The notes beneath the pieces were generated by a model, which saw only the letters and a list, made by a program, of their open reading frames with translations, was not told the DNA's origin and searched no databases. Of a DNA stretch of 7,167 nucleotides, positions 5,867 through 7,167 are shown piece after piece (the stretch's first letter is position 1; each line of letters starts with the position of its first letter). The position numbers and the translations under genes were made by a program. Origin of the DNA: an uncultured Erysipelotrichaceae bacterium (GTDB taxonomy: Bacteria; Bacillota_I; Bacilli_A; Erysipelotrichales; Erysipelotrichaceae); NCBI GenBank assembly GCA_902782955.1, contig CACZPD010000219.1, forward strand, positions 1 through 7,167, given 5' to 3'.

Positions 5867-5884
5867 GCCTTTAGGCCTTTTCTT
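5859..5884 (+). terminator. Terminator-like hairpin between purC and purM
   Basis: AGGCC (5865-5869) pairs with GGCCT (5874-5878) around TTTA. After a T-T mismatch, AAGAA (5859-5863) pairs with TTCTT (5880-5884). The core stem is followed by TTTTCTTGTTT, so it looks like a weak intrinsic terminator. It includes the purC stop codon and lies inside an otherwise continuous operon. It could give partial termination or protect the 3' end of a purE-purC message. Confidence 0.5.
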
Positions 5885-5902
5885 GTTTACGGAGGAAAGC
5901 AG

Positions 5903-6943
5903 ATGAAGAAGAGTTTTAGTGACAGTTACAAGGATGCCGGCGTAGATGTGACAGCCGGATATGAATCTGTTGAATTGATCAAAAAACATGTCAGAAGGAC
6001 AGCGACACCAGGTGTCCTCGGTGCGATCGGCGGCTTCGGCGGAACTTACGCGCCGGATCTCACAGGGATGGAAAAGCCGGTATTCGTTTCCGGAACGGAC
6101 GGCGTCGGGACAAAAGTCAAGCTTGCGTTCCTGATGGACAAGCATGATACCGTGGGCATCGACTGTGTTGCCATGTGTGTCAACGATGTGATCTGTTCCG
6201 GCGCAAAGCCGATGTTCTTCCTGGATTATATTGCCTGCGGAAAGAACATTCCCGAGAAGATCGAGCAGATCGTTGCCGGCGTGGCGGAAGGCTGCGTACA
6301 GGCAGGCTGTGCCCTGGTCGGCGGCGAGACAGCGGAACATCCCGGTCTCATGAAGGAAGATGAATATGATCTGGCCGGTTTTACGGTCGGCATCGTGGAT
6401 GAGAAGAAGATGCTCAGCAATGATGCGGTAAAGGAAGGCGATGTCATTATCGGCCTGGCTTCCAGCGGTGTCCATTCCAACGGTTTTTCCCTGATCCGCA
6501 AGGTCTTCAGCATCGATAACGCGGAAGTTCTCGGACAGTATGCGGATGTCTTGGGGAAAACACTGGGCGAAACGCTGCTGACACCGACGAAGATCTATGT
6601 CAAGCCGGTGCTGAAGCTGATGGAAGAAGTCAATGTCAAATCCGTTTCGCATATCACAGGCGGGGGCTTCTATGAAAACCTGCCGCGCGCATTCGGCGAA
6701 GGACTGCGTGCCCGGATCGAAAAAGGCACATGGGAGATCCCAAAGATCTTTGACCTGGTGCAGGAAAAGGGCAATATCCCGGAGCGCGATATGTACAACA
6801 CATTCAATATGGGGATCGGCATGTGTGTGATCACTGCGGCAGAAGACGCGGACAAGGCGCTTGCGCTTCTGAACGAAAACGGCCTGCAGGCTTCCCTGAT
6901 CGGGAAGATCACAGCCGGCGATCACGATGTCGAGATCATCTGA
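5903..6943 (+). CDS. purM: PurM, phosphoribosylformylglycinamidine cyclo-ligase (AIR synthetase)
   Basis: The product is 346 residues, the standard length. It closes the imidazole ring of FGAM with ATP to give AIR, the substrate that leads to PurE. Motifs in order are YKDAGVDVTAG (9-19), SGTDGVGTK (63-71), CVNDV (92-96), GGETAEHPG (140-148), GLASSGVHSNGFSL (184-197) and HITGGGFYENLPR (250-262). The ATG at 5903 follows GGAGG with a normal spacer. It lies 36 bases after purC, past the hairpin. In many Bacillota purF directly precedes purM; here it does not. The purM stop is embedded in the purN ribosome binding site. Confidence 0.97.
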   Translation: MKKSFSDSYKDAGVDVTAGYESVELIKKHVRRTATPGVLGAIGGFGGTYAPDLTGMEKPVFVSGTDGVGTKVKLAFLMDKHDTVGIDCVAMCVNDVICSGAKPMFFLDYIACGKNIPEKIEQIVAGVAEGCVQAGCALVGGETAEHPGLMKEDEYDLAGFTVGIVDEKKMLSNDAVKEGDVIIGLASSGVHSNGFSLIRKVFSIDNAEVLGQYADVLGKTLGETLLTPTKIYVKPVLKLMEEVNVKSVSHITGGGFYENLPRAFGEGLRARIEKGTWEIPKIFDLVQEKGNIPERDMYNTFNMGIGMCVITAAEDADKALALLNENGLQASLIGKITAGDHDVEII

Positions 6944-6952
6944 GGAGGCTGC

Positions 6953-7167
6953 ATGGTAAAGATAGCAGTCCTTGTATCAGGCGGCGGGACGAACCTGCAG
7001 GCCCTGATCGATGCCTCCGCAAGAGGAGAGATCCCGCATGGACAGTTTGCGCTTGTCATTGCGTCCAATGATCAGGCATATGCCCTGAAGCGGGCGGAAA
7101 AAGCCGGTATCCCGTCAGTAGTAATTGCCAGAAAGCAGTACCGGGAACAGAAGGATTTTGATGAAGC
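6953..7167 (+). CDS. purN: PurN, phosphoribosylglycinamide (GAR) formyltransferase (3' end off window)
   Basis: The first 71 codons are present; the full protein is usually about 190-210 residues. It transfers a formyl group from 10-formyl-THF to GAR. The N-terminus MVKIAVLVSGGGTNLQAL matches the family's phosphoribosyl-binding loop (SGxGTNLQA, 9-17), followed by the strand ending VIASND (35-40) and the alternation AEKAGIP (48-54). The ATG at 6953 is set by GAGGAGG (6942-6948), which overlaps the purM stop. The nine-base gap indicates co-transcription. The catalytic Asn-His-Asp residues lie beyond the window. Confidence 0.93.
   Translation, partial: MVKIAVLVSGGGTNLQALIDASARGEIPHGQFALVIASNDQAYALKRAEKAGIPSVVIARKQYREQKDFDE

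Noticed and set aside
5702..6925. 407-codon minus-strand open frame across purC and purM
   Set aside because: It lies opposite two unmistakable enzymes and has no motif of its own.
1..7167. Mobile elements, CRISPR arrays, tRNA or rRNA genes
   Set aside because: No transposase motifs, terminal inverted repeats, regularly spaced repeats or RNA-gene signatures were seen.

Overview
The window reads as chromosomal DNA from a low-to-mid GC Bacillota (Firmicutes) anaerobe, plausibly a gut clostridial or erysipelotrichial lineage. The reasons are AGGAGG-type ribosome binding sites before nearly every gene, a compact purE-purC-purM-purN order, and an iron-sulfur flavin oxidoreductase of the type common in anaerobes. 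This taxonomic reading is inference. No IS element, CRISPR array, tRNA or rRNA was seen.

Layout. The left part (1-4303) holds three minus-strand genes, read right to left. First is a PurF-like amidophosphoribosyltransferase (4303-2888). Next is a serine beta-lactamase/esterase-family protein (2805-1813). Last is a large FMN/FAD/[4Fe-4S] old-yellow-enzyme-type oxidoreductase (1688 to beyond base 1). Intrinsic terminators follow the first two genes, and each gene has its own ribosome binding site and a candidate promoter, so they look like three separate transcription units. The right part (4538-7167) is a plus-strand de novo purine operon: a 42-codon leader ORF, purE, purC, purM and the start of purN. 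The divergent region (4304-4537) carries promoters in both directions and two dyad symmetries.

How the genes work together. PurF makes phosphoribosylamine from PRPP, PurN formylates GAR, PurM closes the AIR ring, PurE forms CAIR, and PurC makes SAICAR. purD, purL, purK, purH and the rest are not in the window. The usual Bacillota slot for purF beside purM is empty here, and the only PurF-like gene is divergent from the operon.

Most interesting points. (1) The PurF-like protein has a glycine where the Ntn-glutaminase nucleophile cysteine should be. It also lacks other glutaminase-site residues, yet keeps the PRPP motif and the four likely [4Fe-4S] cysteines. (2) PurE has alanine in place of the strongly conserved histidine of its AAHLxG motif. 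(3) The purE leader looks like an attenuator: terminator hairpin plus U-tract, a competing pairing, and a leader ORF with an ideal ribosome binding site whose stop overlaps the purE start. (4) A terminator-like hairpin lies between purC and purM. All are sequence-based readings; no search or folding calculation was run.
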